DNA from: Terriglobia bacterium
GTDB lineage: Bacteria > Acidobacteriota > Terriglobia > Acidiferrales > UBA7541
NCBI GenBank assembly: GCA_020072765.1
Contig: JAIQGD010000001.1
Span: 62,001-126,000, forward strand
Length of the DNA stretch: 64,000 nt
Reading direction: 5' to 3'
Shown here: positions 30,696 to 40,603 of the stretch, one piece after another
How positions within the stretch are numbered: position 1 is the stretch's first letter
Layout: each line of letters opens with the position of its first letter
Made by a program: the position numbers and the translations under genes
The notes under the pieces: generated by a model
What the model was told of the DNA's origin: nothing
Databases searched by the model: none
The model's input: only the letters and a program-made list of their open reading frames with translations

Positions 30696-32594
30696 ATGGC
30701 GAACCCGGCCAGAACCCCCGAAGTCGCGGCGGTTACCGCCCGCATACCGGGCCGCGTTTCGTATGCGGGGTGGAAGCTTGGTTCCGCCATTACTGCGGTC
30801 GCGGGCGGCGGGATCGTTCTTCATCTGGTTCTGCGGTTTGCGATCCCTGTTTCACGCCCGGTCTCGCTCGTCCCCCTCTATGCGGTGCTCGTCGTCGGCG
30901 GGCTGCCGCTTTTGTATGGCCTGGCACGCAAGATTCTGGCGCGCGAATTCGGCACCGACCTGCTGGCGGGAATTTCGATTCTGACGGCCGTGGCCGAACG
31001 AGAGTACCTGGTCGGATCCATTGTGGTGTTGATGCTCTCCGGTGGAAGGGCGCTGGAGGACTACGCCGCGCGCCGGGCCTGCTTCGTCCTCGACGCTCTG
31101 GCCAAGCGGATGCCGCAGCACGCGCATCGCCAGAGCGGAGCGGAGGCCGTCGATGTGGCGCTGGACGAAATTCGCGTCGGCGACCGGTTGGTCATCTATC
31201 CCCATGAAATTTGTCCAGCCGACGGAATCGTCGTGGAAGGCCAAGGCATGATGAACGAAGCCTTCCTCACGGGAGAACCCTTCGAGATACCCAAGGCGCC
31301 GGGCTCGCAAGTGATCTCCGGTGCGCTCAACCGCGAGACCGTTTTGACCATGCGCGCCGAAAGACTGCCGGTCGACTCCCGCTATGCGCGCATCATGCGC
31401 GTGATGGAAGATACGCAACAGCGCCGGCCGCGACTCCGGCGTCTGGGAGACCAACTGGGCGCCTGGTATAGTCCCGCGGCCGTCGCGGTCGCGATTGCCG
31501 CGTGGTTGATCGCGGGAGACCCGCATCGCTTCCTGGCCGTGCTCGTCATTGCCACGCCGTGTCCGCTGTTAATCGCCATCCCTATAACGCTGATCGGAGC
31601 CATTTCCCTGGCGGCCAGCCGCGGCATCATCATCAAGAATCCCGCCGTCCTCGAACAGATCGACGCGTGCCGGACGTTTATCTTCGATAAAACAGGCACG
31701 CTCACTTACGGCAAACCAGAACTCACCGAAATCGAATGTGCCGCCGGATTCGAATCACATGACGTGCTGCGCGCCGCCGCCAGTCTGGAACGCTACTCGA
31801 GACATCCTCTGTCGAGCGCCATCCTGGACGCCGCAACCCGCGCCAACCTGCGCCTGGAACCGGCTTCCGAGATCTCCGAGCCGCCCGGCCAGGGACTCCG
31901 GGGGGTCGTCGGCCGCCAAGAGATTGTCCTGACGGCCCGAGGCCGGTTGCGCCAGCAGGACCTGAACATTCCCCCGATTCGACCGGGGCTGGAATGTGTT
32001 GTGCTCATCAATGGCCGGATTGCCGCCGTCCTCCGCTTTCGCGACGAGCCGCGCAAGGAAACGCGCGTCTTTCTCGATCACCTGCATCCCCACCACGGGG
32101 TCGCGCGCGTACTGTTGGTCTCCGGCGACCGCCTGGAAGAGGCTCGCTACCTGGCCTCTCAGGTAGGGATCCGGGAAGTGCATGCCGACAAAAGCCCGGA
32201 AGACAAAGTGCGGATTGTCCGCGCGGAAACCCGGAAGGAAAAGACGCTGTTCGTGGGAGACGGCATCAACGATGCCCCCGCCATGCAGGCCGCGACCATC
32301 GGCGTGGCCTTCGGCCAGACCAATGAAATTGCCGCGGAAGCCGCCGACGCCGTGGTCCTCGAATCTTCCCTCGCCAAGGTGGATGAACTGATTCACATTG
32401 GCCGCCGGGCGCGCTCGATTGCCCTGCAAAGCGCGGTGGGCGGCATGGCTCTGAGCATTATCGGGATGTTGGTCGCCGCCACGGGCCACTTGCCGGCCAT
32501 CGGAGGCGTCATCGCGCAGGAGGTCATCGACTTGCTCGCCGTTCTCAACGCGATTCGCGTCGCGCTTCCTCTCCAGGCGCTCAAAGACTTCTAG
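30696..32594 (+). CDS. P1B-type (heavy-metal-like) P-type ATPase without N-terminal HMA domain
   Basis: DKTGTLTYGKPELTE, TGEPFEIPK, membrane motif ATPCPLLIAIP, GDGINDAPAMQAA. Confidence 0.92.
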   Translation: MANPARTPEVAAVTARIPGRVSYAGWKLGSAITAVAGGGIVLHLVLRFAIPVSRPVSLVPLYAVLVVGGLPLLYGLARKILAREFGTDLLAGISILTAVAEREYLVGSIVVLMLSGGRALEDYAARRACFVLDALAKRMPQHAHRQSGAEAVDVALDEIRVGDRLVIYPHEICPADGIVVEGQGMMNEAFLTGEPFEIPKAPGSQVISGALNRETVLTMRAERLPVDSRYARIMRVMEDTQQRRPRLRRLGDQLGAWYSPAAVAVAIAAWLIAGDPHRFLAVLVIATPCPLLIAIPITLIGAISLAASRGIIIKNPAVLEQIDACRTFIFDKTGTLTYGKPELTEIECAAGFESHDVLRAAASLERYSRHPLSSAILDAATRANLRLEPASEISEPPGQGLRGVVGRQEIVLTARGRLRQQDLNIPPIRPGLECVVLINGRIAAVLRFRDEPRKETRVFLDHLHPHHGVARVLLVSGDRLEEARYLASQVGIREVHADKSPEDKVRIVRAETRKEKTLFVGDGINDAPAMQAATIGVAFGQTNEIAAEAADAVVLESSLAKVDELIHIGRRARSIALQSAVGGMALSIIGMLVAATGHLPAIGGVIAQEVIDLLAVLNAIRVALPLQALKDF

Positions 32595-32683
32595 AAACAG
32601 GGCTTCCGCGCGGCGTCTCCGCCTCTCGCCGGGAGACTCCCGACCGCAAATCTCCCGGAGTATGACGGGTCGTATAAGTCGCG

Positions 32684-32697
32684 GTGACGCGTGTCAC
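32684..32697. promoter_or_regulatory. CRP-like palindrome GTGA-cgcgtg-TCAC
   Basis: Perfect match 75 bp upstream of the VWFA gene. Confidence 0.65.
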
Positions 32698-32771
32698 AGC
32701 CGCCGGCGTGCCCCCTCCGTTAAATTACGTTATAGGAAAAGCACTTGGAGGCTAGGGGGAGGTCCGCAACC

Positions 32772-33866
32772 ATGCGGCCTAGAGGCGCGATCCTGATGGC
32801 AGGACTTGTCCTGTCCACGCTGGCCATGGCCCCGCCGGCAGTATCACCTCGCCCTACTGCCGTGTCCCAGGCGCCGTCCGGGCCTCAGCCACCTTCCGGG
32901 CCGGCCGGACAGCAACCAGTCCCAACGCCTCTTCCCAATGAACAGGCTAGACCCAGCGTAATCACGGTTGAGTCGGCGCTGGTGACCGTGGATGTGCTGG
33001 TCACCGACGACAAGGGGCGCGTGCTGACGGCCCTGAAGAAGGACAACTTCCGCATCCTGGACAACGGGCAACCACAACGAGTCACAACGTTCGCTCCCGT
33101 GAACGCGCCCATCACCATTGTTCTCCTGCTGGAATACAGTGAGGCGGCCAGCGATTACTTCGCGTATAAGTCTGCTTCCTGGGGATCGGACTTCCTCCGC
33201 CATTTGGAAAGCCAGGACTGGGTGGCGCTGGTCACCTATGACATGAACCCCGCCGTCCGTGTGGACTTCACGCGCAACAAAGCCGCGGTCCAGGACGCGC
33301 TCTACAGCCTGGGGTACCCGCCCTTCCACGAAACCAACCTGTTTGATGCCGTCATAGATACACTCGACCGTCTTCAGCCCATCCAGGGGAAGAAGTCGGT
33401 GCTGCTCATCACCACCGGTTACGACACGTTCAGCGAACATACTCTCGACGCCACTTATAAGCGCCTCAAAGAAAGCGATGCCACGGTTTTCTGCATCGGC
33501 ATGGCCGAGAGCGAATACGGGCTGTCCGAAGCGGGAGGACTCAACTATCTTCAGGCGAAAAATCAGCTCGACACGTTTTCCAGGCTGACTGGCGGGCTTG
33601 CCTGGTTCCCTCGCTTCCAAGGCGAACTCCCCAGCATCTTTAAAAGCGTCACCGGCTTCCTGCGCAATCAGTACGCCCTCGGCTTCTCGCCGCTCGAGCC
33701 GGCCCGGGACGGCAAATATCACAAGTTGACCGTGCAAGTGGTGGGCGCAGATGGCCGGCCGCTGACCGTCGTGGACGAAAAGGGGAAGCGCCACAAAGTC
33801 GAAGTCCACGCGCGGGAAGGCTACACGGCTTCCAAACGACCTCCGGAAAATAGGGCCCGAACATGA
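32772..33866 (+). CDS. VWFA-related domain protein (acidobacterial type)
   Basis: VTVDVLVTDDKGRVLTALKKDNFRILDNGQPQRVTTF..LLLEYSE..LLITTGYDTFSEHTLDATYKRLKESDATVFCIG; signal peptide. Confidence 0.85.
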   Translation: MRPRGAILMAGLVLSTLAMAPPAVSPRPTAVSQAPSGPQPPSGPAGQQPVPTPLPNEQARPSVITVESALVTVDVLVTDDKGRVLTALKKDNFRILDNGQPQRVTTFAPVNAPITIVLLLEYSEAASDYFAYKSASWGSDFLRHLESQDWVALVTYDMNPAVRVDFTRNKAAVQDALYSLGYPPFHETNLFDAVIDTLDRLQPIQGKKSVLLITTGYDTFSEHTLDATYKRLKESDATVFCIGMAESEYGLSEAGGLNYLQAKNQLDTFSRLTGGLAWFPRFQGELPSIFKSVTGFLRNQYALGFSPLEPARDGKYHKLTVQVVGADGRPLTVVDEKGKRHKVEVHAREGYTASKRPPENRART

Positions 33867-33927
33867 GGACAACCGCGATGCCAGCTCTTGCACGGCCTGC
33901 GGTGAATGCAACGAAGGGAGAAACACC

Positions 33928-35397
33928 ATGAGAGGACTTGGCCGGCGCATCATGGCCATCTGCCTGTGCGAATGTCTCATCATCCTGCCTGTCGAGAGCG
34001 GCCCTCGCCGCAATGCACCTCCCACAGCTCCCGCCGAGGCGACCTCGCTCCGGGAATATCTGCAGAAGCCCTATCTGCAACTGTTCGAGCTTGCACCCAA
34101 GCTGGAGTTCGGTGCGGGAGAGATTCAAGCCCAGCGGAACGCACTCGAAAGCGGAAAAAAGCTCTGCGTGAATCGATTCAAGGACCACTCCAGGAAATAT
34201 GACAACCAGATCAAAACGGCGCAAAAGGACCTGAAGAAAAAGACCTCTAGCCTGGGCGAGACCGAGCGGAAGCAACTCCACTGCAACATTCAAAATCTCA
34301 GCTTTTTGAAAAGCGAAGCCGACGTCCTGGCCGGGCACGCCATCCCCACGGCGTACGACAATCTCTATGCCAAGCTCGACCTCATCCAAAAGTGGCCGGC
34401 GGCCTACCACCAGGCGCAGCAGGAGCTCAGCAGCGGGGCATACATGCAGCGCCGATGGTCTGACGTGAAGGACATCGGATTCCGCGAGATTGCCTCGGGG
34501 CAGCAGGATGATATCAAGCGCGGCCAGCAAGCCATCGAGGAATTGAAGCGCTCGGGCATGTTGCCGCCGGAATTGGAAAACAAGGCGATTCAGGCGTACG
34601 TGAATTCGGTCGGCCAGCGCGTGGCGAAGTATTCCGATCTCAAGGTCCCCTTGCACATCAGCGTCTTGCAATCGCGCGAAATCAACGCGTTCGCGCTGCC
34701 CGGCGGCTACCTCTTTATCGAGCGCGGCCTGCTCGAAGCCGCCGATGACGAATCGGAGTTGGCGGGCGTGCTGGCGCACGAAATCGCGCACGATACCGCG
34801 CGCCATAGCGCCAAACTGATGAAGCGCGCCACCATCGCCAGCATTTTGTACCAGGCCGCTCAGGTGGCCGCGATTATCTTGACCGGAGGCGTCGTCGGCA
34901 TCGGCCTGTACTACGCGCTGCAGTACGGCTTCTACGGCCTGGGACTCGTGATTAACTTGAAGCTGCTGGGCGTGAGCCGCGACTACGAACTGGAGGCCGA
35001 TCAGCTCGGCGTGCAGTACGCCTGGAACGCGGGATACGATACGACCGGATTTATCCGCTTCTTCGACAAAATGGCCACCGAAAAGGGCTACGTGAATAGC
35101 GTGAGCTGGTTCCGCACGCACCCTCCGTTCTACGAGAGGATGGTGCAGACCGAACGCGAACTCCTCTTCCTCCCCTCAAAACCCAGTGCGATTGTGCAAA
35201 CCTCGGCCTTCGAGGAAATGAAGAAGGCGCTCGTGCCCGTCACGGCGGCTGCGGAAAAAGAGGAGGTCGGAAAGCCAAGCCTGCTGCTCACCCGGGAAGA
35301 AGGGTGCGAACCCCCGCAAAAACTGGAATACAAATCCGGACAACCCGTCGAGGAGCTCTGCGCCACGCCGGTTCGGGCGACGACTCCGTCAAAGTGA
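33928..35397 (+). CDS. M48-family metallopeptidase
   Basis: HEIAHDTARH zinc motif, NAFALPGGYLFIERGLLEAADDESELAGVLAHE, YELEADQLGVQYAWNAGYD. Confidence 0.9.
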   Translation: MRGLGRRIMAICLCECLIILPVESGPRRNAPPTAPAEATSLREYLQKPYLQLFELAPKLEFGAGEIQAQRNALESGKKLCVNRFKDHSRKYDNQIKTAQKDLKKKTSSLGETERKQLHCNIQNLSFLKSEADVLAGHAIPTAYDNLYAKLDLIQKWPAAYHQAQQELSSGAYMQRRWSDVKDIGFREIASGQQDDIKRGQQAIEELKRSGMLPPELENKAIQAYVNSVGQRVAKYSDLKVPLHISVLQSREINAFALPGGYLFIERGLLEAADDESELAGVLAHEIAHDTARHSAKLMKRATIASILYQAAQVAAIILTGGVVGIGLYYALQYGFYGLGLVINLKLLGVSRDYELEADQLGVQYAWNAGYDTTGFIRFFDKMATEKGYVNSVSWFRTHPPFYERMVQTERELLFLPSKPSAIVQTSAFEEMKKALVPVTAAAEKEEVGKPSLLLTREEGCEPPQKLEYKSGQPVEELCATPVRATTPSK

Positions 35398-35527
35398 CCC
35401 GGCCGGTCCCGCACCGTAGGACGCAACAACGCCAGCGGGAAACCCGAGCGCCCTGCAACCGCCGCTCCGGCTTCCCGCTGGCTATATGAAAACCACCACT
35501 GCCGCTCTACTTTCGGTTTCCGAATTG

Positions 35528-36244
35528 CTACGCGACCGCCAGAGCCCGCAATTCGGGCTCATTCCGAATCAGCACGACCGGCCCGCTGGTAAGGATGAGC
35601 TTCTTGTTTTTGAAGTCCGAGAGCGTGCGCGTGACGGTCTCCCGCGAAATACCGATCATCTGGGAAATTTCCTCGTGCGTCAGGCCCAGATGAAAGCGTT
35701 TGCCCTGGTTGGTCTCCTGGGCGCGTTCCGACGACTCCAGCAGAAACTGGGCCACCTTTTCCGTAGCCGTGCGCGAGAGCCCCAGATAGCGGATCTCCTG
35801 GCAGGCCTGGCGGTAGCGTTCGCTCAGCTGACGGATGACGGCGGACGACACGACCGGGTGTTCCCGCATCAGCCGCAGAAAGTCGTCGCGGCGGATAAAG
35901 TCGATCTGGCAGGGCTGGAGAGCCTCGGCCGTCAGTTCGTAGGGGTGCCCCGACAGCGTGGCGTGCAGCCCCAGGATTTCTCCCGATTCGCGGATGCGCA
36001 CGATCAGCGTCTTCCCTTCCGCGGAGTTCATCGTCAATTTCACGCGGCCCCTGCAGAGCACATAGACCCCGCGCGGCGACTGCCCCTCCACAAACAGCAC
36101 GGCGCGAGCCGGATACGCACTGGCATAGGTAACCTTGCCCAGCGCGTCCATCGCGGGGTGGGGCAACTGGCAGAAAAAGCCTTCTTTTCGCATATGGCAA
36201 GCCATGCAATTCTCCACTAGATCCAAATCGTAAGGCGCGTGCAT
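35528..36244 (-). CDS. Crp/Fnr-family transcriptional regulator
   Basis: cNMP-binding fold; HTH LTHEEISQMIGISRETVTRTLSDFKNKKLI; N-terminal CMACHMRKEGFFC. Confidence 0.93.
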   Translation of the reverse strand: MHAPYDLDLVENCMACHMRKEGFFCQLPHPAMDALGKVTYASAYPARAVLFVEGQSPRGVYVLCRGRVKLTMNSAEGKTLIVRIRESGEILGLHATLSGHPYELTAEALQPCQIDFIRRDDFLRLMREHPVVSSAVIRQLSERYRQACQEIRYLGLSRTATEKVAQFLLESSERAQETNQGKRFHLGLTHEEISQMIGISRETVTRTLSDFKNKKLILTSGPVVLIRNEPELRALAVA

Positions 36245-36269
36245 GTCAGTCTCCTTCCTCATTCGCCGT

Positions 36270-36566
36270 TCAGTGAGCTTCGCCCGTGGCCCCTTGTTCC
36301 AAAATAAACCGCAGAAACGCCGAAGGCTCGATAAAGGCCGCCCCTTCCTGTTGCATTCGCAGAAGAAGGGCTTGCCCCCGCGAGTCGACAAAACGCACTC
36401 CTTGCAAATCGACGAGAATCTTCTCACCCAGGTTCTGCCGGGCCGTGCCGAGCCAGACCTTGCTGAGTTCGTCCACCCAGGGGCCCTTCACCGCACCTTC
36501 CAGTTTCAGTACAAGCGCGTCTGCTTGTTCATTGGTTGTGATTTTGAGCATGTTCTGTTGGTCCAA
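36270..36566 (-). CDS. STAS-domain-like small protein
   Basis: ALVLKLEGAVKGPWVDELSKVW..KILVDLQGVRFVDSRGQALLLRMQQEGAAF. Confidence 0.65.
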   Translation of the reverse strand: MDQQNMLKITTNEQADALVLKLEGAVKGPWVDELSKVWLGTARQNLGEKILVDLQGVRFVDSRGQALLLRMQQEGAAFIEPSAFLRFILEQGATGEAH

Positions 36567-36913
36567 TTGTCACAGTGCAATGTGATGACCAATTCGGATC
36601 CGTCAGGTAGGAAATGTCCAAGTGATTACGAAGATTGGCAGATAAATTGAATTTTCAGCAATAATCAATTGTTTCGGCAAACATAATTGGGACGAAATAT
36701 CGTCTTGGGACGGTCTATCACCACGTTCTAGTACCGTTTCGGAGTTGATTTTCCTCTTTTTGATTGCTATCAATTCCGGACTAATCCCTCACCAGTCAAA
36801 ACCATGAGTTCAATATATTAGAGCGCTTTAAGGAAGACTCTTCGAACTTCGGGGAGAAGCCAAGAATATAACCAAACAAGTGAGATGGCTCGAACGGAGA
36901 TGCCTCAGTCCTG

Positions 36914-38536
36914 CTAGGCTTCCGCCATTTCGTGAGGAATATGCTCCTTCTTTTCTTCAGGGATTTCTGTCAGGGTGGCTTCGGTCAATAGCAAGACGCT
37001 GGCTACAGAAACGGCGTTCTCCAGCGCCACCCGCACAACTCTGGCGGGGTCGATAATGCCTGCTTGGACCAGATCGACGTATTGGCCCCGGGCCGCATCG
37101 AATCCATAGTTTCCCTGGCCCGACCGCATGCGGTCGACTACCACGCCCCCGTCAAACGCCGAATTCTCGGCGATCTGTCGTGTGGGCGCCTCCAGGGCTC
37201 GTTTCAGGATGGAGAGCCCGGTGCGTTCGTCGCCGCCGCAGTTAGCTTCCTCCCGCTCAACGGCCTCAATCACACGCAGAAAGGCCAGCCCACCCCCGGG
37301 TACTAGACCTTCGGCCACCGCCGCCTTGGTGGCGCTGATGGCATCCTCGAAGGCTTCTTTCCGGTTCTTCATTTCCGCCTCGGACGGCGCTCCCACGCGA
37401 ATGACGGCCACTCCGCCAGCCAGCTTGGCGAGCCTTTCTTCCAATTTCTCCCGGTCGTAGTCTGACTTGCAATCTTGCATCTGCTTCCGAATATCGTTGC
37501 AACGGGCTTCGATGGACTCCTTCGCGCCAGCGCCTTCCACAATCGTGGTCTTGTCCCGGTCAACGACCACTCGCTTGGCCCTTCCCAACTGTGCGAGCGT
37601 TACATTTTCCATCTTGATGCCGAGTTCTTCGGCAATCACCTGTCCGCTCGTCAGCACCGCAAGGTCCTGCAACATCTCCTTCCGGCGGTCACCGAAGCCG
37701 GGCGCTTTTACGGCGACGGAAGCAAGCGATCCCCGCACCTTGTTCACCACCAGCGTGGCCAGGGCCTCGCCGTCGACATCCTCGGCGATCACGACCAGGG
37801 ACTTTCCGGCCTTGGATATTTCTTCCAGCAGCGGCAGCAGGTCCTGCAGATTCGTGATTCTTTTTTCACAGATCAGGATCACCGGATCGAGGAGCACGGC
37901 CTCCATCTTGGCGGCATCGGTAATGAAGTACGGGGAGATGTACCCTCGATCGAACTGCATCCCTTCCACCAGGTCCAGCGTCGTCTCGGTGGTCTTGGCT
38001 TCTTCGACGCTGATCACTCCCTCGGCCCCCACCTTCTCGACGGCATCGGCCACCATTTCGCCGATGGAGCTGTCGTTGTGAGCCGCGATCGTGGCGACCT
38101 GGCTCTTTTCCAGCCGGCTGGTCACTGGCCGCGCCAAGGCTTTGAGCTCCTGCACGGCCGCGCGGAAACCGCGCTCCAGGCCGCGCTTCAAATCCACGGC
38201 GCTGGCGCCAGCGGCGATGTTGTGCAGCCCTTCTCCGAAAATCGCGCAGGTCAGGATCGCGGAGGTGCTGGTGCCGTCGCCAACCACGTCGCCAGTGCGT
38301 TCCGCCGCCTCGCGAATCATCTGCGCGCCGAGGTTCTCTTCGGCGTTTTCCAGCTCCACTTCTTTCGCAATCGTCACGCCGTCATTGCAGACAACAGGTT
38401 TGCCCCACTTCTTCTGAATCAGCACGCATTTCGACTTAGGACCCAGCGTGATGCGAATAGCGTCGGTGATGGCCGTCGCGCCCCGGAACACTTTCTCTCG
38501 GGCCGCCGATCGAAACAAAAGCTGCTTGCCTGGCAT
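36914..38536 (-). CDS. groEL: chaperonin GroEL (divergent, no adjacent groES)
   Basis: [58 protein letters not shown]-terminus lacks GGM repeat. Confidence 0.93.
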   Translation of the reverse strand: MPGKQLLFRSAAREKVFRGATAITDAIRITLGPKSKCVLIQKKWGKPVVCNDGVTIAKEVELENAEENLGAQMIREAAERTGDVVGDGTSTSAILTCAIFGEGLHNIAAGASAVDLKRGLERGFRAAVQELKALARPVTSRLEKSQVATIAAHNDSSIGEMVADAVEKVGAEGVISVEEAKTTETTLDLVEGMQFDRGYISPYFITDAAKMEAVLLDPVILICEKRITNLQDLLPLLEEISKAGKSLVVIAEDVDGEALATLVVNKVRGSLASVAVKAPGFGDRRKEMLQDLAVLTSGQVIAEELGIKMENVTLAQLGRAKRVVVDRDKTTIVEGAGAKESIEARCNDIRKQMQDCKSDYDREKLEERLAKLAGGVAVIRVGAPSEAEMKNRKEAFEDAISATKAAVAEGLVPGGGLAFLRVIEAVEREEANCGGDERTGLSILKRALEAPTRQIAENSAFDGGVVVDRMRSGQGNYGFDAARGQYVDLVQAGIIDPARVVRVALENAVSVASVLLLTEATLTEIPEEKKEHIPHEMAEA

Positions 38537-38594
38537 GAACGTGCTCCTTGCACACTCAACTCTCTGGGCCTCGTGAATCCTCCCCCTATGCCCG

Positions 38595-39791
38595 TCAAGA
38601 CCGGAATACCGCGGCCAGCGACGCTCCTTCCCGTAGTTCCTCCGGAGGGACGACGTAGACCGGCCCTTCGTGGCGAAGGGTCAGGACGGCGGCCAGATTC
38701 AGCAGTTCGTCGTCGCCAGGCTCTGCCCCTCTGTGCAGATGCACCGTTTCCGGCAGGACCAACGAACCCCACTGCTCGCCCGCCGGCGGCACGAATAGGT
38801 ACCGGACGCGGCCCCGTTCCGCCGCCACCAGGATTTCCCGCAGGTTGCTGGAGGTCCGCTCGGTGTTGACGAGTTTCCTGTACATGTCGAGCGCCGAAAC
38901 TTTCGCCTCTTCCAGATGCGATTCGACCAGTTTCCACGAGGCCGCATGGAGCGCGTCCGGCGAAAGAATATCCGGGTTCGCGTCGATGCCGTTCTCCAGA
39001 AGATGCGCGTAGGTGTTCGCGGTCTTATACAGCGGGAACAGATACTCGAGGGCCGCCACGACCAGGGGTGCTGACTGCCCTTTCAGCACTCGGGCCACCG
39101 TGCGGTCGACGGTCCGGAGGAAGTGAAGAATCCTTTCCTTCTGGTTGATATCCGTGCCGTAGAAGACCGATCCTCTCTTGCCGGTGCTCTTGGGCGCGGC
39201 CGAATGAAACTGAGACTGCCTCTCGAATTCCTGGCCTTCCAGGTCTTCGTGGAGGCTTGCGGGAACCATTTCGATATTGAGTTTGTGAATGCCGTCCCGC
39301 GAGCCCTCAAATAGGGCCACATGCTTTTGACTCACCGCCAGCAGGAAGAAGTGCCCACTGGCCCCCATCACAGGCAGCAACGGCCGCACAAAAAATACCC
39401 GCCCGATCACAGCGCGCTCGGCGACCGGCTCGGCCAGGTGATGACAACCGAAGAAGTTTCCCGCTAGAAAGATGGCGCGCCCCCGGGCATTCTTGTGAGC
39501 CGCGGCGTTTTGCTCCACCAGAGGCCACTGCGACTTTAGTTGCTCTTCGGCCTTCTCGATCGTCATCGACGTGCCTGCCAAGCCAGCCTTGGCCGTTCGC
39601 AATAGCTCCAGCAACTGTGCGAACTCCCCCTTTGCGGATCCTGTCCCGGCAGGCGCGTACAGCGAAATACACGGCGGCTCATGCCCGCCTGTCAGCGCGG
39701 CGAACTGCGATGTCTCGATTGTGCCGGGTGCCGGTGTGGCTGGAGTTTCCGTGTTCATGGTGGCGCTACCTTTCCGCCGGACAAACCACAA
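38595..39791 (-). CDS. bacterial archaeo-eukaryotic release factor (eRF1/baeRF)-like protein
   Basis: [11 protein letters not shown] start, [25 protein letters not shown]-terminal [40 protein letters not shown]. Confidence 0.72.
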   Translation of the reverse strand: MWFVRRKGSATMNTETPATPAPGTIETSQFAALTGGHEPPCISLYAPAGTGSAKGEFAQLLELLRTAKAGLAGTSMTIEKAEEQLKSQWPLVEQNAAAHKNARGRAIFLAGNFFGCHHLAEPVAERAVIGRVFFVRPLLPVMGASGHFFLLAVSQKHVALFEGSRDGIHKLNIEMVPASLHEDLEGQEFERQSQFHSAAPKSTGKRGSVFYGTDINQKERILHFLRTVDRTVARVLKGQSAPLVVAALEYLFPLYKTANTYAHLLENGIDANPDILSPDALHAASWKLVESHLEEAKVSALDMYRKLVNTERTSSNLREILVAAERGRVRYLFVPPAGEQWGSLVLPETVHLHRGAEPGDDELLNLAAVLTLRHEGPVYVVPPEELREGASLAAVFRS

Positions 39792-39932
39792 CCCGGCTCA
39801 TGCGATGTTACCGCGGGCCCATCTGTCGCGCCGGGCCCGCTACACTGCACACATCCTCATTACTGCGCTGCGGCAAGCGGTTGCTGAAACAACGGACGGA
39901 CCGGAGTTCCCGCGGCGCCCGCCTCGCCCACT

Positions 39933-40439
39933 CTACCGAGCCGTCGCCGTGCGCGTCTCCACCAACTGCGGAACCCGCGGCCCATAGATCCTCTGTAGCG
40001 TGACGACAATGTCTCGGGGGGCCAGCTCGGCCGTCTTCCCTGTTCCTGCCGCATCTGCATGCAGAACGATATTGTCCATCGAGAGAATCCCCTCCAAGCG
40101 GCCCTCCTTGTTTACAACCGGCAGGCGCCGAACCCGGTTCCGGGCCATGGTGTCCAGGGCTGCGTGGATATCTTCTTCTGGCCGGCAAGAAACTACGTTT
40201 TGACTCATCACTTCACCCACCTGAACTTGCCCAGCCAACTGATTCCGCGTCCCTAACGCGATGCACAAGTCACGATCGGTAATGACACCGATCACCTTTT
40301 GTTGTGCGTCAACGATGGGAAGGATGCCGCAATTGCGGCTCCACAGTAGTTCCGTTGCCGTCCCCAAGTTGCTCTCGGGACTGCAACACGCCGGCGTGCG
40401 CATCATCACTTCTTCGACTCTCATGACTGGTCTCCTCAT
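39933..40439 (-). CDS. two-CBS-domain protein
   Basis: ELLWSRNCGILPIVDAQQKVIGVITDRDLC and ALDTMARNRVRRLPVVNKEGRLEGILSMDNI. Confidence 0.92.
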   Translation of the reverse strand: MRRPVMRVEEVMMRTPACCSPESNLGTATELLWSRNCGILPIVDAQQKVIGVITDRDLCIALGTRNQLAGQVQVGEVMSQNVVSCRPEEDIHAALDTMARNRVRRLPVVNKEGRLEGILSMDNIVLHADAAGTGKTAELAPRDIVVTLQRIYGPRVPQLVETRTATAR

Positions 40440-40540
40440 TTCCAGAATAATCGGCTCGCGGGCCCTCCCTCATGAACTCCCTCAACGGTTGGCTGCGGCA
40501 AAAGGCTCAGGACCCGCTGGAAGCGGCCCATTGCCGGAGT

Positions 40541-40585
40541 CGGACGGGCCGGGCACATCACGAATCCGCTTCTCCTGCCCGTCCG
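40541..40585 (-). terminator. hairpin downstream of Hsp20 gene
   Basis: CGGACGGGC...GCCCGTCCG, 9-bp perfect arms with ~27 nt loop; no T tract. Confidence 0.3.
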
Positions 40586-40603
40586 GCTGAATTGCTGCCG
40601 ATT

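Noticed and set aside
33649-35121. 490-aa minus-strand ORF
   Set aside because: Antisense to the VWFA and M48 genes.
36190-36215. CxxCH (CMACH) in the Crp/Fnr protein as a heme c site
   Set aside because: The protein is cytoplasmic with no signal peptide, so c-type heme attachment is unlikely; treated only as a possible redox/metal Cys cluster.
36570-36585. TCACA-gtgcaa-TGTGA as another regulon site
   Set aside because: Half-sites are in the opposite order from GTGA-N6-TCAC; noted only as a palindrome.
38537-38594. CIRCE element upstream of groEL
   Set aside because: No TTAGCACTC-N9-GAGTGCTAA-like repeat in this gap.
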